Below, in pieces: positions 17,008-25,857 of a stretch of DNA of 48,881 nt. Position numbers and translations under genes: made by a program. The notes beneath the pieces are model-generated. The model was not told the origin of the DNA, ran no database searches, and worked only from the letters and a program-made list of their open reading frames with translations. The first letter of the stretch is position 1, and each line of letters starts with the position of its first letter. This DNA is from an uncultured Gammaproteobacteria bacterium (GTDB lineage: Bacteria > Pseudomonadota > Gammaproteobacteria > Arenicellales > Poriferihabitantaceae): NCBI GenBank assembly GCA_937992195.1, contig CALKKV010000015.1:1-48881 (forward strand), read 5' to 3'.

Positions 17008-17694
17008 TTAGATTGCGTCACCAAAAAGATAGTCATGGTGGGTGATTTTTGCAATCAACTCGTAGTTGTTTTCAGCAAGATATCGGGTCATGGTGTTAAT
17101 GTCACGACATTCGATCAGAATTTTTGAAAATCGAAAATGGGAATGATCCACTCCTTTTAACACTTCTATTTCTGCACCTTCTACATCCAGCGAAAAAAAG
17201 TCGATCATTGTGGGAGCGTTTGCTTCTTCAAGTACTGACTGTAGTGTTCTTGCCTTAGAAGCAAAATCATATTGATTATCATCGGCGCGCATATAAGGCG
17301 TGCCGGAGTCGGCGTGAGCGCGAGGATTTTTAACGTCTGTTTCCAGGCTAAGTGGGGTTGTCATGAGATTGGCATAGCGCAGTTTTACCATTGGATCAGC
17401 ATAGTCGAACGAGACACAAGCATTACAGAAAATTCTGTTGTCATCCGCTCGGGTTTTCAGGCACTTTCTGTAATTTGCTTCTACCGGCTCAATTAAAATG
17501 CCTCGCCAGCCGCGAGATCGTTCAAAGTAAAGAGTGTTTGATTGTTTAAATCCGTCGTTGGCACCCAGCTCAATATAGTAGCCATTATCAAAATCGATAT
17601 AGGGTTCGATCTTTCGATCTAGCTCTCGTAGTCCAAAATACTTTCTATCTGGAAAGTATTTGCTCAGGTATTTTTCAAAAGAATGATGTGCCAT
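17008..17694 (-). CDS. FkbM family methyltransferase
   Basis: A 228-residue SAM-dependent methyltransferase of the FkbM type. Signs: YYIELGANDGFKQSNTLYFE (the SAM-binding loop, with the acidic end and Gly-rich turn), RGILIEPVEANY, and FFSLDVEGAEIEVLKGVD with the family-typical D-E/D-G-AE. FkbM enzymes methylate hydroxyl groups, often on sugars or secondary metabolites. It is the last gene of a minus-strand set with a sulfotransferase (gap 23 bases) and a phosphopantetheinyl transferase, so it probably modifies a polysaccharide or secreted metabolite. Confidence 0.88.
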   Translation of the reverse strand: MAHHSFEKYLSKYFPDRKYFGLRELDRKIEPYIDFDNGYYIELGANDGFKQSNTLYFERSRGWRGILIEPVEANYRKCLKTRADDNRIFCNACVSFDYADPMVKLRYANLMTTPLSLETDVKNPRAHADSGTPYMRADDNQYDFASKARTLQSVLEEANAPTMIDFFSLDVEGAEIEVLKGVDHSHFRFSKILIECRDINTMTRYLAENNYELIAKITHHDYLFGDAI

Positions 17695-17717
17695 ACAGAG
17701 GTTTTCTTACGGTAATA

Positions 17718-18758
17718 CTAGCCAAAAATGTGTTGGTAAAGCGCTATGTCGTAGCGAACAAAAGGATGCAAAGTCTGTCTCACCAGTGGGTCCGTGATGT
17801 CAAAGATCATTCTGCTTTCTGAGACATTCCGTTTTTCGATCACGGCAGGTATCTCTATTTGATACCGATCGCAAAATTTCGATATAAATTGACTGTACTT
17901 TTCCGTGCTGCCGATTAATACAAAATTATCCAGCTGACTTTTTGCGATTGTAAGATCTTTGTCTTCTACACGAATTCTACGGTAGTCCAAAAAATATCGC
18001 GTTTGGTGATTGTCGAATAGGCTGGTCAGCTCGCCACAAATACCATTCACTAGCTGATCTAAACTTTCTTTCGTTGAAAAATCCAGAGAGTTTAGTAGCA
18101 ATGCCAATTCCTTTGTTTCGCTTGAATGATTATGAAAAAAGTCACTGGTGGGATCCTTACCAATATTCTTCACCCACTGTAAGTGTGAGTGCAAATGGGA
18201 ATATGGTTCACGAAGTATCGTTATCAGATCAAATCGTTTTAGATCAAAATGGCTTTGAATCTCCCGCAGAGGCAGATGGCCAGCGAGATAAATTGATCTT
18301 GCGGAAATATCTGCGTAGTTCTCGGTGTTTTGGGCCTCAATATGTACCGCCGCTTTGCCTTCGGGAAAAACAGTTTGCGCAAAGTTATTAAACGTTGTGC
18401 CTGCGGTTTTTGGGACATGCATAAAAATTATTCTTCTGCCACCAATTCTTGCTACCTGTTGAATACTGGCAGTGTCGATTATCTTAATTGGTGCTTGGTT
18501 GGCATCCGCAATTATTTTTAAAGCATTGAATTCTCGAATATCAATACTGGCCGGAATCGCAAACTCATAGCCACAGTCTCCTGTTGGGTGAAATGATAAT
18601 GCCTTGAGATCGGGTCGATGGTTAGAGGCCGTACTTTCGCCAAGGCGCACATCGTCGGCATAGAACTTTAGAACGACGGGGTTGTTGTAGTTTTCGTCAT
18701 TAAAACACCAGCCGGCAATCCGATCACTGTTGAGAACGTCTATATAGTCGGAAATCAA
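17718..18758 (-). CDS. Sulfotransferase-like protein with N-terminal binding domain
   Basis: A 346-residue protein in two parts. Residues 1 to about 95 resemble a small beta-sandwich found at the N-terminus of some polysaccharide-modifying enzymes (RIAGWCFNDENYNNPV, RPDLKAL, CGYEFAI). From about 125 on there is a P-loop sulfotransferase: IIFMHVPKTAGTTFN (5'-PAPS loop) and, later, ITILREPYSHLHSHL (3'-phosphate motif). PAPS is the usual sulfate donor. The gene sits between fkbM-like and phosphopantetheinyl transferase genes on the same strand. It likely sulfates a sugar or lipid-linked product; no signal peptide is evident. Confidence 0.8.
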   Translation of the reverse strand: MISDYIDVLNSDRIAGWCFNDENYNNPVVLKFYADDVRLGESTASNHRPDLKALSFHPTGDCGYEFAIPASIDIREFNALKIIADANQAPIKIIDTASIQQVARIGGRRIIFMHVPKTAGTTFNNFAQTVFPEGKAAVHIEAQNTENYADISARSIYLAGHLPLREIQSHFDLKRFDLITILREPYSHLHSHLQWVKNIGKDPTSDFFHNHSSETKELALLLNSLDFSTKESLDQLVNGICGELTSLFDNHQTRYFLDYRRIRVEDKDLTIAKSQLDNFVLIGSTEKYSQFISKFCDRYQIEIPAVIEKRNVSESRMIFDITDPLVRQTLHPFVRYDIALYQHIFG

Positions 18759-18865
18759 TCTAATTCCTCAAAATCATTACTTTCAGTTTATCAAGAGAGT
18801 GATCAAAACTGAACTGACGTAGTTTGGTATTCTTCGTATCCGTAGTTTGCGTCATCTGTGAATAC

Positions 18866-19675
18866 TCACACACTGGTTTTTAAGTTGTTCAAACTGTTTA
18901 CGGGAATCTGTGCCGATGTTGTTTCTAGTGGAACAATGCTTTTCACGGATAGCGACAAATTACTTTTGAGTTTAGATTGGTGCTGTATGGCAACTGCAAT
19001 TTTGTGAGAACTAGGCAAATCAAATTGCCCAAACTGCCAGTTGTCTGGATGGTCATTTCGCTCTGCAGCAAATGAAATTGCAACTTTCCCTTCCGAAGGG
19101 AAGTGATAGCTAAACGCGTTTAGAGGTATCGACAGGCCCATACTGCAGGCTTTGATATAAGCCTCTTTTAGTGTCCACAAATCAAAAAATCGATTGTGTT
19201 GCAATGACTCGTCCAACTGAAAAAGCGCTCTGGTTTCTTCGGATGAAAAATAACTTTCCGCGATATCAATTGTATTGTTTTCTCGCTGGGTGTATTCAAC
19301 ATCAACGCCGATTTCACAGTGTCGAGTCACTGCCAGCACCACCATATTTTGTGTATGGGAGAGGTTAAAGTTCAATGGTTCTGCAATAAAATCAGTCTGA
19401 ATATATGGCTTGCCGTATTGGTTTCGATAAAAACACCAGTCCTGAGGAAAAACTGTCGGAACATACAGGGAGAGGGTAGAACGTAACAAAGCACGGGTAA
19501 TAAGATACTGGTTTCGATGTCTCTCAAAATGGAAACGCTGGTGCTGTTCTTTTTCTGACTGGTTGAGTAATTGATGATATTGTTTCAGCAATTCGCTACG
19601 ATTGCATTGATCATCCATGGCAATCCACAGATGAACCTCATTGGATTTTATGCGCACGGAAGAATCAAAGTTCAT
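18866..19675 (-). CDS. 4'-phosphopantetheinyl transferase (Sfp type)
   Basis: A 269-residue Sfp/Gsp-type enzyme that moves phosphopantetheine from CoA to a Ser of carrier proteins. Motifs: NFNLSHTQNMVVLAV, then IGVDVEYTQ (metal-binding D and E), and FDLWTLKEAYIKACSMGLS with the catalytic WxxKEAYxK. The presence of an Sfp-type enzyme points to a fatty-acid, polyketide or nonribosomal-peptide carrier protein somewhere in the genome. None is in this window. It appears to head a minus-strand unit leading to the sulfotransferase gene 107 bases on. Confidence 0.93.
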   Translation of the reverse strand: MNFDSSVRIKSNEVHLWIAMDDQCNRSELLKQYHQLLNQSEKEQHQRFHFERHRNQYLITRALLRSTLSLYVPTVFPQDWCFYRNQYGKPYIQTDFIAEPLNFNLSHTQNMVVLAVTRHCEIGVDVEYTQRENNTIDIAESYFSSEETRALFQLDESLQHNRFFDLWTLKEAYIKACSMGLSIPLNAFSYHFPSEGKVAISFAAERNDHPDNWQFGQFDLPSSHKIAVAIQHQSKLKSNLSLSVKSIVPLETTSAQIPVNSLNNLKTSV

Positions 19676-19767
19676 GGCAGAAAGACACTATTTTGTATAA
19701 GCCGGTGAAGTTGGGTTTGTTCTTCTTTAATATCGCGTATGTTAACGAGTAATTCCAAAGCTACGGT

Positions 19768-20388
19768 ATGAGAAATAACGATTCGATTTGCTATGTAAAG
19801 CTATTTATTGTGTTCATATTCCTTCCGGTGCTCTCGTCAGTCGCTGATGGTACAACAGCAGAGACTGAAGCACACCTCTGGGAAGGTATTTCAGAAGGCC
19901 GTTACTATGTCGCTATGCGTCACGCACTTGCGCCCGGGTTTGGAGACCCCGAAGGGTTTGCGTTGCATCAATGTGAGACGCAGCGCAATCTTTCGGAAGT
20001 AGGTGTCCAGCAAGCAAATCGTATTGGAGATCGCTTTCGTGAGAATGGGATAACGTCTGCGCTGGTGTATACCAGTCAATGGTGCCGATGCCAGGATACA
20101 GCGAGACATTTAGGCCTCGGCGATGTGCGAGATCTTGCTGCGTTAAATTCGTTTTTCAGGGATTTTGAACTGCGGGGTTCACGTACCAATGAGATACTGG
20201 AATGGCTGCGAAATCATGTCCAAACCACGGCTAACTCCGGCCCCGAGTCCAAACCTCTTGTGTTAGTAACCCATCAGGTTAACATCAGTGCATTGCTCGG
20301 GGTTGGCGCAACTTCTGGAGAGATGGTGGTATTTGGAATCAATAATGAGGGTGATCCTGAAGTAAAAGGGTCGATCGTTACCCCATAA
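19768..20388 (+). CDS. Exported histidine phosphatase family protein
   Basis: A 206-residue protein with a signal peptide (KLFIVFIFLPVLSSVADG). The catalytic-type RH pair is R51-H52 in VAMRHALAPGFG. Later VTHQVNISALLG supplies the second His of the fold. The family includes phosphoglycerate mutase-like and phosphohistidine phosphatases; exported members often have unknown substrates. The RHxxA sequence departs from the common RHGxT. It is divergent from the phosphopantetheinyl transferase gene and convergent with a binding-protein gene. Confidence 0.75.
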   Translation: MRNNDSICYVKLFIVFIFLPVLSSVADGTTAETEAHLWEGISEGRYYVAMRHALAPGFGDPEGFALHQCETQRNLSEVGVQQANRIGDRFRENGITSALVYTSQWCRCQDTARHLGLGDVRDLAALNSFFRDFELRGSRTNEILEWLRNHVQTTANSGPESKPLVLVTHQVNISALLGVGATSGEMVVFGINNEGDPEVKGSIVTP

Positions 20389-20425
20389 TCATCGTACAGT
20401 TGGTCTGATCATCGCTAAATCCAAA

Positions 20426-20461
20426 AAAAGCCCATCTACTCTGTTTTTGTTTCAGGCTTTT
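20426..20461 (-). terminator. Candidate terminator of the binding-protein gene
   Basis: On the minus strand the last codons and the following bases form AAAAGCC...GGCTTTT (7 bp, loop about 22), ending in a run of T. The 5' arm overlaps the coding end. The stem is short, so confidence is modest. Confidence 0.4.
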
Positions 20462-21545
20462 GCGTTTCGTTTAACCAGTTTTCAAATCGCTGGTTTCTAA
20501 GAGACTTGGTGCGGGCATACCATAGACTATCGCCAAATAGAGCGCGATCGACGTTTTTTGTAGAGTTGGGCAGATGATCGCGCATAGGTACGCCGCTTTT
20601 TTCATGGAGACCGATTCGGGAAAGCGCGGATTTACGGGTCGGACCGTAGGGGATGAACTCTGCCATAGATGCCATTTGGGCAGGCATGGTTGCAAACTGT
20701 AAAAACTTTTTCGCGATATCCTTTTTGGCCGAGCTGTTGGCAATACTCCAAACATCGTAGTTGATGACCTGGCCATCCCAAACAATAGTAATCGGCATTT
20801 TCTCTTCCTGCATGGCAGAAAAGAAACGACCATTGTATCCACTCGACATCACTACTGTACCGCTATCTAATAACTCACCAGGATCTCCTACGTCACTCCA
20901 CCAAACAATCGAATCGCGGATGCTATCGAGTTTACTAAACGCAAGCCTCAACCCGCGATCGGTGCTCAACAAATCATAAACCTGGCCTACCGGCACACCG
21001 ATTGCAATTAAAGCCCATTCAAGAATGACATCAGGATCTTTAAGTAAGGCACGTTTTCCTGGGAATTTTTCCAGATCAAAAAAATCAGCGATGGTTTCAG
21101 GTTTTTCTCCAAGAAAAACACGATCATCATAGGCATATACTGTCGAGTAAATGTTTTGAGCAACAGAACATTCACGAAAAGCATTCGGCATAAAGTCGTC
21201 ATCAAGGGGCATAGATTTGTCAGCAGATGTGACATGATTAGCGCTGATGGGCTCCAGTAAACCGATGTCACAAGCAGAGATAGCCTGATCTTCGATCATA
21301 TCGATGACATCCCATTTTTCAGCCTCTGCTCGATCTTTTATCGTATCGATTCCTCCGGTGTATGTGATGCTTTTAACCGAGATGCCTGTCGCCTTTGTAA
21401 AAGGGGCAAAGATTGCGCGCCTTTGCGCTTGTTCGTAGACGCCACCCCAGGAGACTACTGTAATAATCTCTTCTGCCGCAGAGGCTGCGGTGAGTAAGGA
21501 TGCTAAAAAAAATGTGATCAATCTAGGCAGACGCATTTTCTTCAT
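20436..21545 (-). CDS. PotD-like extracellular solute-binding protein
   Basis: A 369-residue periplasmic binding protein with a signal peptide (LITFFLASLLTAASAA, likely cut near position 24). The fold is the PotD/spermidine-putrescine type: ITVVSWGGVYEQAQRR at the N-terminus, WDVIDMIEDQAISACDIGLL, FPGKRALLKDPDVILEWAL, and WSIANSSAKKDIAKKFLQF. No permease or ATPase gene is nearby, which is unusual for this ABC-type receptor. Its start overlaps the 3' end of the ClC-like gene by 23 bases, so the two are co-transcribed and translationally coupled. The ligand is not known; polyamine-like or small organic ions are the family default. Confidence 0.82.
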   Translation of the reverse strand: MKKMRLPRLITFFLASLLTAASAAEEIITVVSWGGVYEQAQRRAIFAPFTKATGISVKSITYTGGIDTIKDRAEAEKWDVIDMIEDQAISACDIGLLEPISANHVTSADKSMPLDDDFMPNAFRECSVAQNIYSTVYAYDDRVFLGEKPETIADFFDLEKFPGKRALLKDPDVILEWALIAIGVPVGQVYDLLSTDRGLRLAFSKLDSIRDSIVWWSDVGDPGELLDSGTVVMSSGYNGRFFSAMQEEKMPITIVWDGQVINYDVWSIANSSAKKDIAKKFLQFATMPAQMASMAEFIPYGPTRKSALSRIGLHEKSGVPMRDHLPNSTKNVDRALFGDSLWYARTKSLRNQRFENWLNETQKPETKTE

Positions 21546-23268
21546 TTCTTAGGCCATCCACTGCATCTAAATAAGCTTTGATAATGGCTGATTCTGTAAC
21601 CACGCCGGTGAGAATTTTTGACTCATGGTCAATTACTGGAATAAAGTCTCCTGCAAAATCTTGCAGTGCGCGCATTGCCTCAGGTAACGGAGTGTCATGC
21701 TCGAACACCAGAGCAGCGGGGCGCATGATGGATGCGATTGGGCCACGATGATTTTCGGCGTGTTCTCTGATATTGACGATGCCAGCTAGCTGCTTATTTT
21801 CGTCTACAACAAAAATATATTCGAACTCTTGTGCGTTGTCGCGATAGATTTCCTCTGTACTATCGGACGGTGCGCAGCGACCAAAATGTGTTGATACTAA
21901 TTTTGATACATGAAGCGTGGAGAGGCGGGCGCGATCCCGACCCAGAGAAAGATCAACTCCACGGTTAGCCAATTGCACGTCAAATAGAGACCGCCCAAAT
22001 GCGCGATAGGTGACAAGATTTGAAAAGACAACAGCGACCATTGCCGCCACGGTTAAGTCATAGTTTCGTGTCAATTCAAATACAATAAGTATCGTTGTAA
22101 GTGGCGCGCCGATTACAGCACTTGCTACCGCCATCATTCCACATATCGCATAAGAAACTATACCGGAAGTCGCGATAAATCCAGTTGCATCGATCAAAGT
22201 CCAGGAAAGCGCACCAAATAAAATACCAATCAATAAGGCCGGACTGAACACCCCTCCAGCAAAGCCAAATCCGATACATAATGCGGTCAAAACGATCTTG
22301 GCGATAATGAGAACGGCTAGCTCGGTAGGGAAAAAAGCACCTTCAATAGTTGCGAAACGCAATGTTTCCCTGCCGACTCCCATTACATCGGGTAACCAAA
22401 TTGCGGCTATTCCTACCGCAAGTCCAGCACATGCCGGACGTAAGATGGGGTGAATAGAAGTTTGTCCTGCAATTTTTGCACTTTTTAGAGTGAGTTGCAT
22501 AAATAGAATTGCAATTGCCGAGGAAAATAATCCTAAAACAGCAAACAATAGAAATTCGTGACCGAATTGGACGCCACCAAAATCCACTAAAAATAGTGCT
22601 TCTCTTTCAAACACCACGTTTGCGACCACGTATCCCGTTGCAGCGGCAACGGTGGTAGGGGCAAACGACTGCATCGAATAGTGTCTAAGTATGACCTCAT
22701 GGGCGAATACCAATCCAGCAATAGGAGCGTTAAAAGCAGTAGAAATTACCGCGGCCACACCGCATGACATAGCAATGGCAGGAAAATTGGGAATACGAAG
22801 ATTGAGCTTGCTCAGTAAATTTCCGATCATCGCCCCCAGATAGACGAGAGGACCGTATTGACCAACCGATGCACCGCTTCCGAGAGAGATAATCGATGCC
22901 GCAGTAGAGGTAATACCACCTTTTAATGTCGCCGGTGCATGCGCAAGCTGTACGCCTTTAATAACGTCTGGAGGACCGATCGGACGTTTTTCTGGAGAAA
23001 GGTAGAATATTAAAGCGCCAACGATTAACCCACCCAACACTGGAACAATGAGTGTCGCTGACATGATGATCCAGCGGGTGTTTTCGAATTGGACCCGGGT
23101 GCGTGCGGAGACCAAAAGTACATTGTTGAACCATAAAACGAGTTCAACAAATGCGATGGCGGCAAGAGAAACGGTCAAACCAATGAGCAAGGCACACGCC
23201 GTCACTACGACGATGCGATATACCGCATTACCCGTATTTTCCAATCGGCTGGGGGTTACCACGTCCAT
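21523..23268 (-). CDS. ClC-type chloride channel/antiporter with CBS domains
   Basis: A 581-residue ClC protein: about ten helices then a cytoplasmic CBS-domain pair (from about 450). Conserved sites include GSGASVGQYGPLVYLG (filter helix), STAFNAPIAGLVFAHEVIL with the internal-gate-type E, and GFAGGVFSPALLIG (second filter). The normal external-gate Glu in GxEGP is replaced by Tyr (Y138, GQYGP). ClC proteins move anions as channels or H+-coupled exchangers; loss of this Glu usually favours channel-like or uncoupled behaviour. Stop overlaps the binding-protein start, so the two are coupled. Confidence 0.85.
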   Translation of the reverse strand: MDVVTPSRLENTGNAVYRIVVVTACALLIGLTVSLAAIAFVELVLWFNNVLLVSARTRVQFENTRWIIMSATLIVPVLGGLIVGALIFYLSPEKRPIGPPDVIKGVQLAHAPATLKGGITSTAASIISLGSGASVGQYGPLVYLGAMIGNLLSKLNLRIPNFPAIAMSCGVAAVISTAFNAPIAGLVFAHEVILRHYSMQSFAPTTVAAATGYVVANVVFEREALFLVDFGGVQFGHEFLLFAVLGLFSSAIAILFMQLTLKSAKIAGQTSIHPILRPACAGLAVGIAAIWLPDVMGVGRETLRFATIEGAFFPTELAVLIIAKIVLTALCIGFGFAGGVFSPALLIGILFGALSWTLIDATGFIATSGIVSYAICGMMAVASAVIGAPLTTILIVFELTRNYDLTVAAMVAVVFSNLVTYRAFGRSLFDVQLANRGVDLSLGRDRARLSTLHVSKLVSTHFGRCAPSDSTEEIYRDNAQEFEYIFVVDENKQLAGIVNIREHAENHRGPIASIMRPAALVFEHDTPLPEAMRALQDFAGDFIPVIDHESKILTGVVTESAIIKAYLDAVDGLRNEENASA

Positions 23269-23357
23269 TGATTTATTGTTTCAGTAATCTGTTACTAGTG
23301 CAACATTTATAAGTATTGCTAGTATGGTCTCGAGGTTGCTAGAGACAGGGGGGGAAT

Positions 23358-24536
23358 TTACTTTTTTTCGGTTAGCTTCGAATTTAGATCTTCCAAAGAT
23401 TGATAAGTGGGTTCCTCGGACAGTCGAGAAACGGGCAGGGACTTTTGTATTTGATGGTGAAAATGACGAACGCCGTCCTCAATAGTCGATAAACAAGGGT
23501 CTGGTTTTGCACTCGATGAGAGCGACTCTTGCATATAGCGCACGTATAGCTCGTCTTCTTGGTCGGTAATTTCATTAATCCTTTGGCAAAGGTAGCGCGT
23601 AGCTCTAACCTCCCGCCGCTCATCCAGCAGCCCAAATCGCTGCCCCATGTATACCGTTTCAGATACTGACACCGGCAGAGTCATATAGAATTCGATGCTT
23701 TCTGGGTAAAGGCCAATAACCATATTTGGGTAGACACCGATATATAACCATAGCTTTTGGTTTTTTTCTGGTAGATGTTCGAAAGCGGGAAGTAAATTTT
23801 GATATCGCGCAACACTCCATATTCTGGCGATACGCTGATTGATCTCAGCGTGTGATACAGGGATTCCCTCAATCGTAGTATCCGTATAACTCTTACCATA
23901 GAGTTGTTGCAGGGAAGGGTGTCCGACCGGTACGTGATAACCCTCATTATCAATATCGTGTATGACTTTCCAGTTGTAAGGCCGTTTTTCCCGATATGCT
24001 GATCCTTCAAGCGGCAGCATTTTTTCAGTTTGATAAGGCGCGATTAGATGCGCTACCGGCGCAAGTTGATCTGCCAGGGATGGGCCTCCAGCGGTTATTC
24101 GAATAAAAACGAATCCCATCCAGACTTCTAACTCAACCGGAATGAGACTCTTGTCAGCACGATTAATATCCGGGAACGTACTTTCTGCGGGAATAGCGAC
24201 ACAGTGGCCGTTTCGATCATAGGTCCAGCCATGGAAACGACAAGATAGCATCAATGGACATTGATCTCCCTTGCCTTCTAACAGCGGAGCACCTCGGTGT
24301 CGACAAACGTTGTGAAATGCGCGTAATTCGCTATCTTGATTGCGCACTACTAAAACGCGTTCACCAAAGCCGTCAAAGGTTAGATAAGAGTTGGGTGTTT
24401 GTAGTTCGCTAATATGACCCGCACACATCCAGTTTTTTTGAAACAGTTCTTTGATTTCGAGCTTAAGAAAATCACAGCTTTGATAAGTCCAGGGAGGCAG
24501 AAGATCAGATAAGCTTGAATTTTGCATCGATGTCAT
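23358..24536 (-). CDS. Rieske-type oxygenase large subunit
   Basis: A 392-residue oxygenase component. The Rieske [2Fe-2S] centre is bound by C78-x-H80 (NVCRHRGAPLLEG) and C99-x2-H102 (LSCRFHGWTYD). The catalytic iron ligands follow in DIDNEGYHVPVGH, with a Glu (E198) linking the two centres as in quaternary-amine oxygenases, plus a likely Asp in the QEDELY segment near the C-terminus. The substrate class is unproven; resemblance to the choline/carnitine monooxygenase group is only suggestive. No reductase gene is adjacent. It is divergent from a flavin amine oxidase gene across a shared 88-base region. Confidence 0.85.
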   Translation of the reverse strand: MTSMQNSSLSDLLPPWTYQSCDFLKLEIKELFQKNWMCAGHISELQTPNSYLTFDGFGERVLVVRNQDSELRAFHNVCRHRGAPLLEGKGDQCPLMLSCRFHGWTYDRNGHCVAIPAESTFPDINRADKSLIPVELEVWMGFVFIRITAGGPSLADQLAPVAHLIAPYQTEKMLPLEGSAYREKRPYNWKVIHDIDNEGYHVPVGHPSLQQLYGKSYTDTTIEGIPVSHAEINQRIARIWSVARYQNLLPAFEHLPEKNQKLWLYIGVYPNMVIGLYPESIEFYMTLPVSVSETVYMGQRFGLLDERREVRATRYLCQRINEITDQEDELYVRYMQESLSSSAKPDPCLSTIEDGVRHFHHQIQKSLPVSRLSEEPTYQSLEDLNSKLTEKK

Positions 24537-24562
24537 TGTTGGAACTTGCGCTTTAAGTAAAA

Positions 24563-24577
24563 GTGACGCTGAGTCAC
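24563..24577. promoter_or_regulatory. Inverted repeat in divergent promoter region
   Basis: GTGAC-gctga-GTCAC (24563-24577) sits midway between the Rieske oxygenase start (24536, minus) and the amine oxidase start (24625, plus). Its position and symmetry suit an operator for a dimeric regulator controlling both genes. A TATACT box at 24591-24596 could serve the plus-strand gene. Confidence 0.4.
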
Positions 24578-24624
24578 GGTATCGTTAAGCTATACTTAAA
24601 TCTCTTTTACCTCAAGCCTATTCG

Positions 24625-25857
24625 ATGTCTCAATTTCCCTCAAATATCCCGCTCTTGATTATCGGCGCAGGTGCGGCTGGATTAGGAGCATCGGAACGAG
24701 CAGCTTCGCTTGGCATAGATCATCTTGTTGTAGAAGCTGCCCACCGAGTGGGTGGCCGCGGATTGACTGAAACGCTGGATAACGTATTTCCGGTTGACTT
24801 AGGGTGTCACTGGATGCATTGCGGCAGTAAAAACTGTCTTGCCGATAAGGCTATTCAATTGCAAGAACCCTTTGAAAGAGAAGCAGTTCCGTATCGGGAT
24901 TTTATTAATGGAAGCTGGAAAGACGAAAGTTATTCAAACGATCGCTGGCAATTTATTGAATCCTTATATCAGGCGATTATTGCTGTTGCTGGTCGTAATG
25001 ACCAAGCGTCAGTTTGGGATTGCATCGACGAGAAGAGTGCCTTCGCACCCTGGAGTAGTTATTGGTTGTCACTGATGCATTCAAATGACCCTGATCAGGT
25101 AGCGGTTTCTGATGTTGCTGACTTTATCGATACCCTAGAGGACTGGCCGGTTGCAAACGGGTACGGTAGTTTGATTGCGCGCTGTGGAAGCAACGCGCCG
25201 GTTTCTCTGAATACAGCGGTTAACAAGATCGACTTAACTGGGCAACAGATCAAAGTAAGTACCAATAGAGGTTTAATAAAAGCGGATAAAGTGATCGTGA
25301 CTGTCTCTACCGGGGTGCTGGCGGCTCAGGATATTGAGTTTTCTCCAGCGCTTCCGGAGATAACTTTAAGCGCGATTTATGATCTGCCGATGGGAAACTA
25401 TAATTATATGTTTTATGCGCTGCAGCCCGGGCAAATCCCTCCAGAAACGTTCTCTGTTGCTTATGAGCGTGATGGTAATGCAACGTCCGTTCGGCTAAGG
25501 GAGTTCGGCCGACCTATGTTGTCGATTCCTGTTGCCGGGCGTTTTGCATGGTGGTTGGAGGGGCAGTCAGATCAGGTAATTGAGCGCTGGGGTACAGAGA
25601 TTATTTGCGATATCTTCGGAGAAAATGCAAAGAAAGATATTGTCGCCTTTAAAAGAAGCGCGTGGGGATATGATCAATGGATTAAAGGCGCCTATTCCTC
25701 GGCAAAACCCGAGAGCGATACCGCGCGTGCAGATCTGCACATTCCGATAGATGAAAAGCTATGGTTTGCTGGTGAAGCGGTATCAAATCATGTCTTTAAT
25801 ACCGCCCATGGCGCGTGGGAAAGCGGCGGTCGAGCGGTTCAGGCGAGTGCTTCTTGA
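24625..25857 (+). CDS. Flavin-dependent amine oxidase
   Basis: A 410-residue FAD-dependent oxidoreductase of the monoamine/polyamine oxidase type. The dinucleotide-binding motif LLIIGAGAAGLGASERAA opens the protein, followed by VVEAAHRVGGRGLTET. KVIVTVSTGVLAAQDIEFSP and WFAGEAVSNHVFNTAHGAWESGG close the FAD site. It probably oxidises an amine to an aldehyde and H2O2 in the cytoplasm; the substrate is unknown. It starts a plus-strand transcript divergent from the Rieske oxygenase gene and runs into the convergent metallophosphoesterase gene, overlapping it by 19 bases. Confidence 0.85.
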   Translation: MSQFPSNIPLLIIGAGAAGLGASERAASLGIDHLVVEAAHRVGGRGLTETLDNVFPVDLGCHWMHCGSKNCLADKAIQLQEPFEREAVPYRDFINGSWKDESYSNDRWQFIESLYQAIIAVAGRNDQASVWDCIDEKSAFAPWSSYWLSLMHSNDPDQVAVSDVADFIDTLEDWPVANGYGSLIARCGSNAPVSLNTAVNKIDLTGQQIKVSTNRGLIKADKVIVTVSTGVLAAQDIEFSPALPEITLSAIYDLPMGNYNYMFYALQPGQIPPETFSVAYERDGNATSVRLREFGRPMLSIPVAGRFAWWLEGQSDQVIERWGTEIICDIFGENAKKDIVAFKRSAWGYDQWIKGAYSSAKPESDTARADLHIPIDEKLWFAGEAVSNHVFNTAHGAWESGGRAVQASAS

